Below are positions 12,104 to 29,725 of a DNA stretch of 64,000 bases, one piece after another (position 1 is the first letter of the stretch; each line of letters begins with the position of its first letter). Origin of the DNA: Mycobacterium sp. SMC-2 (GTDB lineage: Bacteria > Actinomycetota > Actinomycetes > Mycobacteriales > Mycobacteriaceae). The position numbers were made by a program, and so were the translations under genes. The notes under the pieces were generated by a model, which worked only from the letters and a program-made list of their open reading frames with translations, did not search any database and was not told where the DNA came from. The stretch is from positions 3,224,001-3,288,000 of the forward strand of contig NZ_CP079863.1 in assembly GCF_025263485.1 (NCBI RefSeq), written 5' to 3'.

Positions 12104-12277
12104 AGCGTTCGCGACCATCCCGGCGAAGGCCAGGAACAGTAAGTGGAGTCCCACTCCCACCGCGAGCCACGAGATTTTTCAAGGCTTGGCGGTCCGGTCA
12201 CAGACATCGCGCATGTCTGATCCGCGGGCTACGCGGGCGGCTTGGCCAGTTGCAAGCCGTGATCGGTCGGCATTGGG

Positions 12278-12300
12278 CCCTGCTATTGCAGGGCTTTTCT
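12278..12300 (+). terminator. Attenuator-type terminator in the infC leader
   Basis: GCCCTGC-TATT-GCAGGGC is a perfect 7-bp stem with a 4-base loop, followed directly by TTTTC. It is one of the few classical U-tailed terminators in the window. It lies 93 bases before the infC start and downstream of the likely promoter, so it should decide read-through into infC-rpmI-rplT. L20 or IF-3 control is known for this operon in other bacteria; which signal acts here is not visible. Confidence 0.7.
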
Positions 12301-12380
12301 GCTGATGGTGTGGTGTTTCCGCCGCTGAATCCGAAACGGACCCAGGCCCTGGCCGTGATCGCAAAACCCATAAGCCCAAC

Positions 12381-12392
12381 AAGGGAGGCCCC

Positions 12393-12395
<3 letters not shown>
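12381..12395 (+). promoter_or_regulatory. Strong ribosome site with ATC start codon of infC
   Basis: AAGGGAGG at 12381-12388 is followed after four bases by ATC at 12393. The ATC-AGC-ACT-GAG-ACC-CGC codons restore the conserved IF-3 N-terminus ([17 protein letters not shown]). AUU or AUC starts let IF-3 repress its own synthesis, because it rejects non-canonical start codons. Confidence 0.8.
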
Positions 12396-13001
<606 letters not shown>

Positions 13002-13032
13002 CCTGAGACGAATAGCAAGAAGTAGAGGAAAC

Positions 13033-13227
13033 ATGCCCAAGGCCAAGACCCACAGCGGGGCTTCGAAGCGGTTCCGGCGCACCGGAACCGGCAAGATCGT
13101 CCGCCAAAAAGCCAATCGCCGGCACCTGTTCGAGCACAAGCCGTCCACCCGGACTCGTCGGCTGGAAGGCCGCACCACCGTGGCGGCCAACGACACCAAG
13201 CGAGTCAACGCGCTGCTGAACGGCTGA
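13033..13227 (+). CDS. rpmI: Ribosomal protein L35
   Basis: This 64-residue basic protein begins [15 protein letters not shown] and contains the [14 protein letters not shown] core typical of bL35, a large-subunit protein. AGAGGA lies upstream of the ATG at 13033. It follows infC by 31 bases and precedes rplT by 75, the standard operon order. An in-frame upstream extension exists but lies in the infC tail and lacks L35 similarity. Confidence 0.97.
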   Translation: MPKAKTHSGASKRFRRTGTGKIVRQKANRRHLFEHKPSTRTRRLEGRTTVAANDTKRVNALLNG

Positions 13228-13302
13228 CCCCAGCGCCGGGGCCAGCCGGTGCCGGCACCGACCATTACTTTTCAAGTTACTTTCAGGAGAGCAGGAACTT
13301 CC

Positions 13303-13698
13303 ATGGCACGCGTGAAGCGGGCGGTCAACGCCCACAAGAAGAGGCGCAGCATTCTCAAGGCCTCGAAGGGCTATCGCGGCCAGCGCTCGCGGCTGTACCG
13401 CAAAGCCAAAGAGCAGCAGCTGCATTCGCTGAACTACGCGTACCGCGACCGCCGCGCGCGCAAGGGCGAGTTCCGGAAACTGTGGATCTCGCGGATCAAC
13501 GCCGCCGCGCGCGCCAACGACATCACCTACAACCGGCTGATCCAGGGTTTGAAGGCCGCCGGTGTGGAGGTGGACCGCAAGAACCTCGCCGACATCGCGA
13601 TCACCGACCCCGCGGCGTTCACCGCGCTGGTCGACGTGGCCCGGGCCGCGCTGCCCGAGGATGTCAACGCGCCCTCGGATTCCGGAGAGGCCGCCTAG
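13303..13698 (+). CDS. rplT: Ribosomal protein L20
   Basis: The 131-residue protein starts [19 protein letters not shown] and carries the strongly basic N-terminal helix ([16 protein letters not shown]) and the [18 protein letters not shown] core of bL20, a protein needed for early 50S assembly. AGGAGAGCAGGAA precedes the ATG. In some bacteria L20 represses this operon by binding its mRNA leader; no such site could be identified by eye here. tsnR begins only three bases after the stop. Confidence 0.97.
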   Translation: MARVKRAVNAHKKRRSILKASKGYRGQRSRLYRKAKEQQLHSLNYAYRDRRARKGEFRKLWISRINAAARANDITYNRLIQGLKAAGVEVDRKNLADIAITDPAAFTALVDVARAALPEDVNAPSDSGEAA

Positions 13699-13701
13699 CC
13701 C

Positions 13702-14493
13702 CTGCTGACCGAACGTTCGGCCCGGGTCGCCGCGGCGGTCAAACTGCATCGCCACGTCGGCCGCCGGCGGGCGGGGCGATTCCTTGCCGAGGGCCCCAAC
13801 CTGGTCGAGGCCGCTGCCGCCCGCGGTCTGGTCCGCGATGTCTTCGTCACCGAGGCCGCCGCGCAACGGTATGCGTCTTTGCTTGGCGCACAGCACTTTC
13901 CGGTCCATCTGGTCAGCGAGCGGGCCGCCAAGGCGCTGTCCGACACCGTCACCCCCGCCGGACTGGTCGCCGTCTGCGAAATGCCGGCGACCCGGCTGGC
14001 GGACGTGGCTGCCGGTTCGCCCCGGCTGATCGCGGTCGCCGTCGAGATCAGCGAGCCGGGCAATGCGGGCACGGTCATTCGCATCGCCGACGCCATGGGC
14101 GCCCAGGGCGTGATCCTCGGCGGGTACAGCGTCGACCCGTACAACGGCAAGTGTCTGCGCGCCTCAACGGGCAGCATCTTCTCGATCCCGGTCGCCGCCG
14201 CGCCGGACACTCTCGCCGCGCTGGGTGCCCTGCGCGATGCGGGGCTGCAGGTGTTGGCGACCACGGTCGACGGTGAGACCCGGCTCGACGAGGCCGCCGA
14301 ACTGCTCGGCAGGCCGACGGCGTGGTTGTTCGGGCCCGAATCCCACGGTCTGCCAACCGAAGTCGCGGCGGCGGCCGATCATCGCGTGCGCATCCCGATG
14401 GCCGGCGGTGCCGAGAGCCTGAACGTGGCCTCCGCCGCGGCCATCTGTCTCTACCAGAGCGCGCAGGCGCTGGGGATGTTCAAGCGGCCCTGA
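13702..14493 (+). CDS. tsnR: SpoU/TrmH-family rRNA 2'-O-methyltransferase (TsnR-like), CTG start
   Basis: This is a SPOUT-class, SAM-dependent RNA ribose methyltransferase of about 263 residues. It has motif 1 NAGTVIRIADAMGA, motif 2 LFGPESHGLP and motif 3 ESLNVASAAAICLYQ, which together form the trefoil-knot SAM site and dimer interface. The conserved N-terminal substrate domain (LTERSARVAAAVKLHRHVG, RFLAEGPNLVEAA) begins directly after the rplT stop, yet that stretch holds no ATG, GTG or TTG. CTG at 13702 (or 13705) is therefore the likely start. The next usable start (TTG at 13879) would delete about 60 conserved residues. The 3' end overlaps the convergent DUF2236 gene by 14 bases. Confidence 0.88.
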   Translation: MLTERSARVAAAVKLHRHVGRRRAGRFLAEGPNLVEAAAARGLVRDVFVTEAAAQRYASLLGAQHFPVHLVSERAAKALSDTVTPAGLVAVCEMPATRLADVAAGSPRLIAVAVEISEPGNAGTVIRIADAMGAQGVILGGYSVDPYNGKCLRASTGSIFSIPVAAAPDTLAALGALRDAGLQVLATTVDGETRLDEAAELLGRPTAWLFGPESHGLPTEVAAAADHRVRIPMAGGAESLNVASAAAICLYQSAQALGMFKRP

Positions 14494-15523
14494 CGCGCCC
14501 CCGGGCGGGCCGCAGGCCCGCCAGCGAGAGCGTCCCGTGCACCAGCGAGCCGGCGCGTTCCATGAGAGCTTTGGCCGGGTCCAGGGGCGAGCGCGGCCGC
14601 GGCGGGAAGTAATGCATGGGCAGCCCGCGGCGGTCGCGCGGCGGTGCCATGAACGTCGGCGCCTCCACCAACGGCGCGTCGCTGGGCAGCCGGCCCTCGG
14701 CCCGGCGATAGGCGGCCAGCGCCCGCGGGTGCAGCCGGATCTCGTCGGGAACCGCCAGGAAGGCCAGTTCGACGAGCTTGCCGAACAGGCGCAGCAGCAC
14801 CTCGTCGCCCGGCGTCCAGCGCATGCCCGCCTTCTCGCGGACCGCGGGCTCGAACAGGCCGGCCGCGATCCAGCGCTGACCCGCGACCAGCGGCTTGAAC
14901 ATCTGGTCCCAGATCGGCGTGGGCATCAACACGAATTTCGGTTTGGGGATCCGGATTTGGAAGATGTCCAGCGTCGCCTGGTTGATCTCGAGCTGTTCGC
15001 GGCAGACCCGGTCCCAGTACTCGCAGAACTCCTCCCAGGAGCCGGGCACCGGGCGCATGCTCATCCCGTACATCCGGTACCACCGCACGTGCTCGTCGAA
15101 CAGCTGCCGCTTCTCGGCCTCGGTCAAGCCCCCGCAGAAGTATTCGGCCACTTTGATCACCAGCATGAAGAAGGTGGCGTGCGCCCAGTAGAACGTTTCC
15201 GGGTTCAGCGCGTGATACCGGCGCCCGGACGCGTCGACGCCCTTGATGGTGTGGTGGTAGCTCTTGATCTGCTGCCCGGTCGCCGCCGCCCGGTCACCGT
15301 CGTAGACGACGCCCATGATCGGGTACACCGAGCGGGCCACCCGCTGCAGGGGCTCGCGCAGCAGGATCGAATGCTCCTCGACGCCCGCACCCAGCTCCGG
15401 ATACATGTTCTGGATCGCGCCGATCCACACGCCCATCATCCCCGTGCGGAGATCGCCGAAGTACTTCCACGTCAGGGAATCCGGTCCGAGCGGATCGTCG
15501 GATGTCGTTGGAATGGCAGTCAT
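14480..15523 (-). CDS. DUF2236 / MpaB-like oxygenase family protein (Rv1645c type)
   Basis: The 347-residue protein belongs by appearance to the MpaB/rubber-oxygenase (DUF2236) family: YFGDLRTGMMGVWIGAIQNMYPE near the N-terminus, then HALNPETFYWAHATFF and VRWYRMYGMSMRPVPGSW. Conserved His and Arg residues in such segments bind heme in the rubber oxygenase Lcp; the substrate here is unknown. AGGAGG sits eight bases upstream of the ATG. A perfect 16-bp palindrome 29 bases upstream suggests repression by a TetR-type factor encoded elsewhere. The 3' end overlaps tsnR convergently. Confidence 0.87.
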   Translation of the reverse strand: MTAIPTTSDDPLGPDSLTWKYFGDLRTGMMGVWIGAIQNMYPELGAGVEEHSILLREPLQRVARSVYPIMGVVYDGDRAAATGQQIKSYHHTIKGVDASGRRYHALNPETFYWAHATFFMLVIKVAEYFCGGLTEAEKRQLFDEHVRWYRMYGMSMRPVPGSWEEFCEYWDRVCREQLEINQATLDIFQIRIPKPKFVLMPTPIWDQMFKPLVAGQRWIAAGLFEPAVREKAGMRWTPGDEVLLRLFGKLVELAFLAVPDEIRLHPRALAAYRRAEGRLPSDAPLVEAPTFMAPPRDRRGLPMHYFPPRPRSPLDPAKALMERAGSLVHGTLSLAGLRPARGRVRAA

Positions 15524-15551
15524 CTCGGCCTCCTGGGCTCACGATAACTTT

Positions 15552-15567
15552 GACAACGTACGTTGTC
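15552..15567. promoter_or_regulatory. Perfect 16-bp palindrome, likely TetR-type operator
   Basis: GACAACGTACGTTGTC is fully symmetrical and lies 29 bases upstream of the DUF2236 start, in the intergenic space before the adenylyl cyclase. Its length and symmetry are typical of TetR-family operators. No regulator gene is adjacent. Confidence 0.6.
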
Positions 15568-15702
15568 TACGATTTCGGCCGTGCGTGCCCGCGAGTTGTT
15601 ATCGAGCTTCCACAGCGGTGTGGCGCCGCTGTGATCAGCCCATACGCTGCGAGCTGTGCCACAACTGCGGGACCGTCGTTGCCCGCCTCCCGCGGGAGGA
15701 AA

Positions 15703-15708
15703 TAACCT
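15703..15708 (+). promoter_or_regulatory. Possible -10 of the cyclase gene (leaderless)
   Basis: TAACCT fits TANNNT and ends six bases before the GTG at 15715, so initiation would fall on the start codon itself. A GGGAGGA sequence at 15694-15700 lies rather far from the start for a normal ribosome site. Confidence 0.35.
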
Positions 15709-15714
15709 GGCCAG

Positions 15715-16638
15715 GTGGAACTCGCGCGTCGCGATTCGAATTCGGGCGAGCCCGAAGGATCGTCGGTGACGCCGTCCGATCGGCCGCGCGGTTCCCTCGT
15801 CTCGGTGCAGGGTGCGACGCAGTGGTTGCACAGCCGAAACCGCAGCCCCGGCGCGGTGGCCTTCATCCGCCGGGCGCGACGCCTGCTACCCGGCGATCCC
15901 GAGTTCGGCGACCCGCTCTCCACGGCCGGCGAAGGTGGCCCGCGCGCCGCCGCGCGAGCCGCCGACCGGCTGCTGGGGGATGGCGACGCGGTGTCGCGTG
16001 AGGTCGGCCTCGGGGTGTTGCAGGTGTGGCAGGCGCTCACCGAGTCGGTGTCCCGGCGGCCGGCGAATCCCGAGGTGACGTTGGTGTTCACCGACCTGGT
16101 CGGCTTCTCGTCGTGGTCCCTGCAGGCCGGCGACGAGGCGGCGCTGACCCTGCTGCGGCAGGTGGCGCGGGCCGTCGAGCCGCCGCTGTTGGACGCCGGC
16201 GGACACATCGTCAAACGGATGGGCGACGGCCTCATGGCCGTCTTCGGCGATCCGGCGGTCGCGGTGCGGGCCGTGCTGGCCGCCAAGGAGGCGTTGAAGT
16301 CGGTGGAGGTGGCGGGCTACACGCCGCGGATGCGGGTCGGGATCCACACCGGGCGGCCCCGGCGGTTGGCGGCGGACTGGCTCGGTGTCGACGTCAACAT
16401 CGCCGCGCGGGTGATGGAACGGGCCACCAAGGGTGGAGTCATGGTGTCAGGTTCGACACTCGACCTGATCGCCCAGAGCGAACTGGACGCCATGGGCGTC
16501 GTCGCCAAACGCGCACGTAAATCGGTGTTTGCGGGGAAGACCACGGGAGTCCCGGCCGACTTGGCGATATATCGTTTGAGGACTCATAGGGAGTTGACAG
16601 CCCAGGAGGACACTTCCGACACAAACCACCCGACATAA
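15715..16638 (+). CDS. Class III adenylyl cyclase (Rv1647 type)
   Basis: The enzyme makes cAMP from ATP. The 307-residue protein has an N-terminal helical region and a class III cyclase homology domain from about residue 118. All six canonical residues are present: metal-binding D127 (FTDLVGF) and D171 (MGDG), ATP-selecting K167 and D221, and transition-state N228 and R232 (VNIAAR). It should therefore be active as a homodimer. There is no membrane segment. It starts with GTG, probably leaderless. Its stop overlaps the next gene by one base (TAATG), so it is co-expressed with the rhomboid-like membrane protein, as with Rv1647-Rv1648 in M. tuberculosis. The PE gene I recall just before Rv1647 is absent. 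Confidence 0.93.
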   Translation: MELARRDSNSGEPEGSSVTPSDRPRGSLVSVQGATQWLHSRNRSPGAVAFIRRARRLLPGDPEFGDPLSTAGEGGPRAAARAADRLLGDGDAVSREVGLGVLQVWQALTESVSRRPANPEVTLVFTDLVGFSSWSLQAGDEAALTLLRQVARAVEPPLLDAGGHIVKRMGDGLMAVFGDPAVAVRAVLAAKEALKSVEVAGYTPRMRVGIHTGRPRRLAADWLGVDVNIAARVMERATKGGVMVSGSTLDLIAQSELDAMGVVAKRARKSVFAGKTTGVPADLAIYRLRTHRELTAQEDTSDTNHPT

Positions 16639-17435
16639 TGGAAGCAATGTTTGGGGGCATCTTCTCCCGGCTTGCCCGGGTCCAATTCACGGTGGGATAC
16701 GTGGCGGCGCTGCTTGCCGTCAGCTGTGTCATCTTGGCGCTCGGCCCGCACGCGCATGACGTGCTGGTCGAGCGGGCCAGCACCAACGTGCACAACCTGT
16801 CCCACGGTCACGTGGGCACGCTGCTGGGCAGCGCGCTGGTCGTCGACGCCGGTCCGCTCTACTTCTGGCTGCCCTTCCTCACCTGCCTGCTCGCCCTCGG
16901 CGAGCTGCACCTGCGCACCATCCGGCTGGTGGTCGCGTTCCTGGTCGGGCACATCGGCGCCACGCTGCTTGTGGCCGCCGCCCTGGCCGCGGCCGTCGAG
17001 TTCGGCTGGCTGCCGCTGTCGATCACCCGAGCCAGCGACGTCGGGATGAGCTACGGCGCCCTGGCGGTGCTCGGCGCGATGACGGCGGTGATCCCCCAGC
17101 GCTGGCGGGCCGCCTGGGTCGGCTGGTGGGTAGCCGCGGGTCTCTCGTCGGCGATCATCGGCGGCGACTTCACCGACGCCGGTCACACCGTCGCGGTGGT
17201 CCTGGGCGTGCTGGTGTCCGCGCGCTTCCGGCAGCCGATCCGGTGGACGCCGGTGCGGTGCCTGATGCTGGCGGCGTCGTCGGGGTTCGGTTTCCTGATG
17301 CTGGCGCACCACTGGGGGACCATGGCCGCCGCGCCGGCGTTCGGCGTCCTGGGCGCGCTGGTGGCGCACAAGCTGGTGCGGTTCGCCACCGCGCGCAGCG
17401 CCCTGGCCGTTCCGCAGCCGATTGTGGCGGGCTAG
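16638..17435 (+). CDS. Rhomboid-like membrane protein (Rv1648 type)
   Basis: The 265-residue protein has about six hydrophobic helices. GMSYG (Ser138) in a central helix and AGHT (His183) in a later one recall the GxSx/GH dyad of rhomboid intramembrane serine proteases, and GHIG (His105) may match the helix-2 histidine. The fold assignment rests on these motifs only and protease activity is unproven. The ATG overlaps the cyclase stop by one base; a second ATG at 16647 is an alternative start. Coupling to a cyclase suggests a membrane-signalling pair. Confidence 0.78.
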   Translation: MEAMFGGIFSRLARVQFTVGYVAALLAVSCVILALGPHAHDVLVERASTNVHNLSHGHVGTLLGSALVVDAGPLYFWLPFLTCLLALGELHLRTIRLVVAFLVGHIGATLLVAAALAAAVEFGWLPLSITRASDVGMSYGALAVLGAMTAVIPQRWRAAWVGWWVAAGLSSAIIGGDFTDAGHTVAVVLGVLVSARFRQPIRWTPVRCLMLAASSGFGFLMLAHHWGTMAAAPAFGVLGALVAHKLVRFATARSALAVPQPIVAG

Positions 17436-17493
17436 ACACCCCGCCAGCCGCCCTAAGCCCCAAGCGCCCGCCGGGCCGCACGCACCGCATCAC

Positions 17494-18601
<1,108 letters not shown>

Positions 18602-18602
<1 letters not shown>

Positions 18603-21097
18603 TGCGAATCCCGTACAGCTGGTTGCGCGAGATCGTCGCGGCCGGCGCCCCGGACTGGGACGTCACGCCCGGCGATCTCGAGCAGACGCTGGTGCGCATC
18701 GGCCACGAGGTCGAGGAGGTCGTCACGCTCGGCCCGGTCGACGGGCCGCTGACCGTGGGACGGGTGGCCGGCATCGAGGAGCTCACCGGCTTCAAGAAGC
18801 CGATCCGGGCCTGCCGCGTCGACGTCGGTGACGGCAAAGAGCGCGACATCGTTTGTGGGGCAACCAATTTCGTCGTCGGCGACCTGGTGGTCGTGGCGCT
18901 GCCCGGCACCACGCTGCCCGGCGGGTTCGCCATCACGGCGCGCAAGACCTACGGCCGCGAGTCCGACGGCATGATCTGTTCGGCGGCCGAACTCGGTTTG
19001 GGCGCCGACCATTCCGGCATCCTGGTGCTGCCGCCCGGCACCGCCGACCCGGGCGCCGACGGCGCCGCCGTGCTGGGCTTGGACGACGCGGTCCTGCACC
19101 TGGCGATCACCCCCGACCGGGGCTACTGCATGTCGGTGCGCGGGCTGGCCCGGGAGGTCGCCTGCGCCTACGACCTCGACTTCGTCGACCCCGCCAGCGA
19201 CGAGGTGGTCAAGCCGTTGCCGGCCGAGGGGGAGGCGTGGCCCCTGACCGTGCGGCCCGAGACCGGCGTCCGCCGGTTCGCCCTGCGGCCCGTGACCGGC
19301 ATCGACCCCACCGCCGTGTCGCCGTGGTGGCTGCAACGCCGGCTGTTGCTGGCCGGCATCCGACCGACCTCCCCGGCGGTGGACGTCACCAACTACGTGA
19401 TGATCGAGCTCGGCCACCCCATGCACGCGCACGACTGCAACCGCATCGCCGGGCGCTTCGGGGTGCGGTTCGCCGAGCCCGGCGAAACCGTCGTCACCCT
19501 GGACGACATCGAGCGGCGGCTCGATCCGGCCGACGTCCTCATCGTCGACGACCGCGCGACTGCGGCGATCGGCGGCGTTATGGGCGCGGCCAGCACCGAG
19601 GTGCGCGGCGACTCCACCGACGTGCTGCTCGAGGCCGCCGTGTGGGACCCCGCCGCCGTCTCGCGCACCCAGCGCCGGTTGCACCTGCCCAGCGAGGCCG
19701 CCCGGCGCTACGAGCGCGGGGTCGACCCGGCCGTCTCGGTCGCCGCGCTGGACCGGTGCGCCGCGCTGCTCGTCGACATCGCCGGGGGCGCGGTGTCGGA
19801 GAAGCTGACCGATTGGCGGGGCGAGCCGCCGACCGACGACTGGTCGCTCCCGCCGATCCGGATGCCCGCCGACCTGCCCGACCGCTTCGCCGGGGTGGCC
19901 TACCCGCCGGGCACGACGGCGCGGCGCCTGGCGCAGATCGGGGCCGGGGTGACCCAGGACGGCGACACGTTGACCGTGACTCCGCCGAGCTGGCGACCCG
20001 ACCTGCTGCAGCCCGCCGACCTCGTCGAGGAGGTGCTGCGGCTGGAGGGGCTGGAGGCCATCCCGTCGGTGCTGCCCGCGGCTCCCGCGGGCCGGGGCCT
20101 CACCACGGAGCAGAAGCGTCGCCGGGCCATCGGCAGGTCGCTCGCCCAATCCGGTTACGTCGAGGTCTTGCCGACGCCGTTCCTGCCCGCGGGCGCCTTC
20201 GACCTGTGGGGCCTGCCGGCCGATGACCCGCGCCGCGCCACCACGCAAGTGCTCAACCCGCTGGAGGCCGACCGCCCCCACCTGGCCACGACGTTGCTGC
20301 CCGCGCTGCTGGAAGCGTTGGTGCGCAACGTGTCCCGCGGTCTGGTCGATATCGCGCTGTACGCCCTGGCGCAGGTGGTGCAGCCGACCGGGGAGACGCG
20401 CGGCGTGCAGCCCATCCCCGTGCACCGGCGACCGACCGACACCGAGATCGCCCTGCTGAACGCCTCCCTGCCGCGCCAGCCGCAGCACGTTGCGGCGGTG
20501 CTGGCGGGCCTGCGTGAACGCCGCGGCCCTTGGGGTCCCGGCCGCGGGACCGAAGCCGCCGACGCCTTCGAGGCGGCGCGCATCATCGCCCGCGCCAGCG
20601 GGGTCGAGGTGAGCCTGCGGGCGGCCCAGCACCTGCCGTGGCACCCCGGCCGGTGCGCCGAGGTGCTCGTCGGGGAGACCGTCGTCGGTCATGCCGGTCA
20701 GCTGCACCCGGCGGTGGTCGAGCGCTCCGGACTGCCGAAGGGCACCTGCGCCGTCGAGCTCAACCTCGACGCGATTCCTATCGTCGAGACGTTGCCGGCC
20801 CCCAGGGTGTCGCCGTTCCCGGCCGTCTTCCAGGACGTCAGCCTGGTGGTGCCTGCGCACGTGCCGGCCCAGGCGGTGGCCGACGCCGTCCGGGAGGGTG
20901 CCGGCGAGCTGCTGGAAGACCTGCAACTGTTCGACGTTTTCACCGGCCCGCAGGTCGGGGAGGGCCGCAAATCGCTGACGTTCGCGCTGCGTTTCCGCGC
21001 GCCGGACCGCACGCTGACCGAGGACGACGCCAGCGCGGCCCGCGACGCCGCGGTGCGACGCGCCGCCGAGGCGGTCGGCGCCGAACTGCGCGCCTAG
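18602..21097 (+). CDS. pheT: Phenylalanyl-tRNA synthetase beta subunit
   Basis: The 831-residue protein carries the usual PheT domains in order. An N-terminal [12 protein letters not shown] segment leads into an EMAPII-like tRNA-binding fold (about 45-155; [16 protein letters not shown]). The B3/B4 editing region, which removes mischarged tyrosine, is next, then the B5 domain ([15 protein letters not shown] onward), a catalytic-like domain and a C-terminal FDX-ACB anticodon-binding domain ([19 protein letters not shown] to the end). It overlaps pheS by one base. The PE_PGRS gene I recall between pheT and argC in M. tuberculosis is absent; only 56 bases separate them here. Confidence 0.97.
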
Positions 21098-21107
21098 CGG
21101 CCCCTTG

Positions 21108-21113
21108 TAGCAT
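21108..21113 (+). promoter_or_regulatory. Probable -10 of the arginine operon
   Basis: TAGCAT fits TANNNT and overlaps the upstream ARG box, so bound ArgR would cover the promoter. Initiation is expected near 21120. A clear -35 is not seen. Confidence 0.5.
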
Positions 21114-21122
21114 GGATTTGCA
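21110..21122. promoter_or_regulatory. Upstream ARG box (imperfect)
   Basis: GCAT-N5-TGCA, read on the other strand as TGCAAATCCATGC, keeps both half-sites and the 13-base length of the downstream box. Box starts are 19 bases apart, close to two helical turns, as ArgR hexamers usually need. Confidence 0.55.
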
Positions 21123-21127
21123 AAGCA

Positions 21128-23401
<2,274 letters not shown>

Positions 23402-23405
<4 letters not shown>

Positions 23406-24285
23406 CCCTCCGGACCGACGAGCTGTCGACCGGCGTCAAGGCGCGGGTCCTGGCCGAAGCGCTGCCCTGGCTCAAGCAGCTGCACGGCAAGATCGTCGTG
23501 ATCAAATACGGCGGCAACGCCATGACCGACGACTCGCTGCGGCACGCGTTCGCCGCCGACATGGCCTTCCTGCACAACTGCGGCGTCCTCCCCGTCGTCG
23601 TGCATGGCGGCGGCCCGCAGATCACCGCCATGCTGCGGCGCCTCGGTATCGAGGGCGACTTCAAGGGCGGCTTCCGGGTCACCACACCTGAGGTGCTCGA
23701 CGTGGCGCGGATGGTGTTGTTCGGCCAGGTGGGCCGCGAACTGGTCAACCTGATCAACGCGCACGGCCCCTACGCCGTCGGCATCACCGGCGAGGACGCG
23801 CAACTGTTCACCGCCGTGCGGCGCAGCGTCACCGTGGACGGCGTGGCCACCGACATCGGCCTGGTCGGGGACGTGGAGCGGGTCAACACCGCCGCGGTGC
23901 TGGATCTGATTGCGGCGGGCCGCATTCCGGTGGTGTCGACGCTCGCCCCGGATGCCGAGGGCGTGGTGCACAACATCAACGCCGACACCGCCGCGGCGGC
24001 GCTCGCCGAGGCGCTGCGGGCCGAAAAGCTGTTGATGCTCACCGATGTCGAGGGCCTCTACACCAGCTGGCCGGACCGCGGTTCGCTGGTCAGCGAAATC
24101 GACACGGCCACGCTGTCGCAACTGCTACCGACGCTGGAGGCGGGGATGATCCCCAAGGTCGAGGCGTGCCTGCGGGTGGTCACCGCTGGCGTGCCGAGCG
24201 CGCACATCATCGACGGGAGAGTCGAACATTGCGTGCTGGTGGAGCTTTTCACCGATGCCGGCACCGGGACCAAGGTGGTGCGCGC

Positions 24286-24289
<4 letters not shown>
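23402..24289 (+). CDS. argB: N-acetylglutamate kinase
   Basis: ArgB phosphorylates N-acetylglutamate, the second and usually arginine-inhibited step. The 295-residue amino-acid kinase has the ATP-binding [12 protein letters not shown], the substrate loop VVHGGGPQI, and the later [15 protein letters not shown] and [10 protein letters not shown] segments. The extra N-terminal helix ([20 protein letters not shown]) is typical of the hexameric, arginine-sensitive type, so feedback inhibition is expected. Its start overlaps the argJ stop (ATGA) and its stop overlaps argD (GTGA). Confidence 0.97.
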
Positions 24290-26907
<2,618 letters not shown>

Positions 26908-26919
26908 GGAGATTGGTTC

Positions 26920-29617
<2,698 letters not shown>

Positions 29618-29656
29618 GATGACGCCGATTAACGCGCCGGTCAATTCCAACCCGAC

Positions 29657-29662
29657 TAGAAT
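29657..29662 (+). promoter_or_regulatory. Possible -10 before pks10
   Basis: TAGAAT fits TANNNT strongly and lies 64 bases upstream of the pks10 ATG in a locally AT-richer patch. No clear -35 is present. Confidence 0.4.
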
Positions 29663-29725
29663 TGCCGGTCAAGCAATGCGGCTGAACCCGTCCGGGCAAA
29701 TCTTCGTCTTCAAGGGGTGGGACCA

